Part shown: piece after piece, positions 36,085-36,421 of the stretch
Layout of the letters: each line of letters starts with the position of its first letter
Numbering within the stretch: the first letter of the stretch is position 1
Virus record (IMG/VR): IMGVR_UViG_3300026118_000027
Location: 1 to 36,421 of that record
From: a virus
Direction: 5' to 3' (one strand)
Length of the DNA: 36,421 bases
Notes under the pieces: generated by a model
Told to the model about the DNA's origin: nothing
What the model saw: the letters and a program-made list of their open reading frames with translations, nothing else
Database searches by the model: none
Position numbers and translations under genes: made by a program

Positions 36085-36421
36085 CAGCGCCCCATCAGCG
36101 CGGCTTGAATCTGCGCCTTGGTGCCGCCGAGCAACCGTACGGCATACGCCCGTTCAAAGCGGGGCGTATAGCTGTCGAGCAGCGCGCGGGTCGTCCAGCC
36201 CTGATACCGCGGGTCGAGCAGGCGCATCTCCTTCGCGTACTCCTCGACGATCGCGTTGCCGTCGGTGCGCTTCAGGATGCGCGCGAGCGGCACGTAGGCC
36301 TTGGCCTTGTCCTCGGGGTTGACGACCGCGCCCGCCGTGAGCTCGGTATCACCGGCCGCGCTGCGGTAGAGCGGGATGCCCGACTGCCCCGTGCCGCGCA
36401 GCAGCACCGTGCGGTCGATCA
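36084..36421 (-). CDS. C-terminal part of an unidentified virion protein (partial)
   Basis: The frame is open to the right edge; about 112 codons are visible. The sequence reads IDRTVLLRGTGQSGIPLYRS, then DTELTAGAVVNPEDKAKAYV, PLARILKRTDGNAIVEEYAK and FERAYAVRLLGGTKAQIQAA. It is helical near the end. I do not recognise it. Position directly upstream of the giant virion protein, with a TGATG junction, suggests another internal virion protein or the end of a tail protein. The true start lies outside the window. Confidence 0.6.
   Translation of the reverse strand, partial: IDRTVLLRGTGQSGIPLYRSAAGDTELTAGAVVNPEDKAKAYVPLARILKRTDGNAIVEEYAKEMRLLDPRYQGWTTRALLDSYTPRFERAYAVRLLGGTKAQIQAALMGR

Overview
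The window is a stretch of a tailed double-stranded DNA bacteriophage with very high GC. It looks like a podovirus: a head-tail-connector portal, a large terminase, a GP7-like major capsid protein, a giant virion protein, a collagen-like fibre and a beta-helix fibre. Nearly every gene reads on the minus strand, and genes are chained by 1-8 base stop/start overlaps (ATGA, GTGA, TGATG). Two predicted Sec signal peptides suggest a diderm (Gram-negative-like) host, but the host cannot be named. I see no integrase, CI-like repressor, DNA polymerase, RNA polymerase, endolysin or tRNA. The capsid gene is cut at the left edge and a virion gene at the right edge, so the piece is probably most of a genome opened inside its structural module.

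In transcription order (high to low coordinates), the right third is virion: the C-terminus of an unidentified protein (36084-36421), a 3203-residue polyvalent/ejection-type protein with an HExxH motif (26473-36084), a collagen-like fibre (24362-26473) and a beta-helix fibre (21717-24362). A membrane-coiled-coil protein, a small soluble protein and a two-TM holin-like protein follow (20659-21662). Next is a control region (about 18913-20658). It holds the only convincing plus-strand gene (20013-20234), a divergent small basic protein (19643-19828), operator-like dyads and a degenerate duplication.

The early module (7566-18912) starts with a YqaJ/lambda-exonuclease-type nuclease and a winged-helix replication initiator that carries four 22-bp iterons next to an AT-rich tract, a lambda-O-like origin. 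Below it are four arrays in which GC recurs exactly every 5 bp, each followed by a T-rich spacer and an RBS-like sequence. Then come about 25 small genes, many with CxxC zinc-knuckle patterns, two with excisionase-type helix-turn-helix domains, two with RMF/CrpP-like motifs, several tiny membrane peptides and two secreted proteins.

The left part (1-7472) is packaging and head: TerS-like, TerL, portal, a surface-type structural protein, a Bbp19-like protein, scaffold and major capsid protein. Two places here carry the same composite signal: a conserved hairpin with a covarying outer stem, an intrinsic terminator, then the next gene. This points to RNA-level control of head gene expression.

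The strongest candidates for something undescribed are the phased GCNNN array cassettes, the hairpin-terminator-gene modules, and a stretch of the giant virion gene (about 32181-32365) where codon composition indicates a different reading frame.
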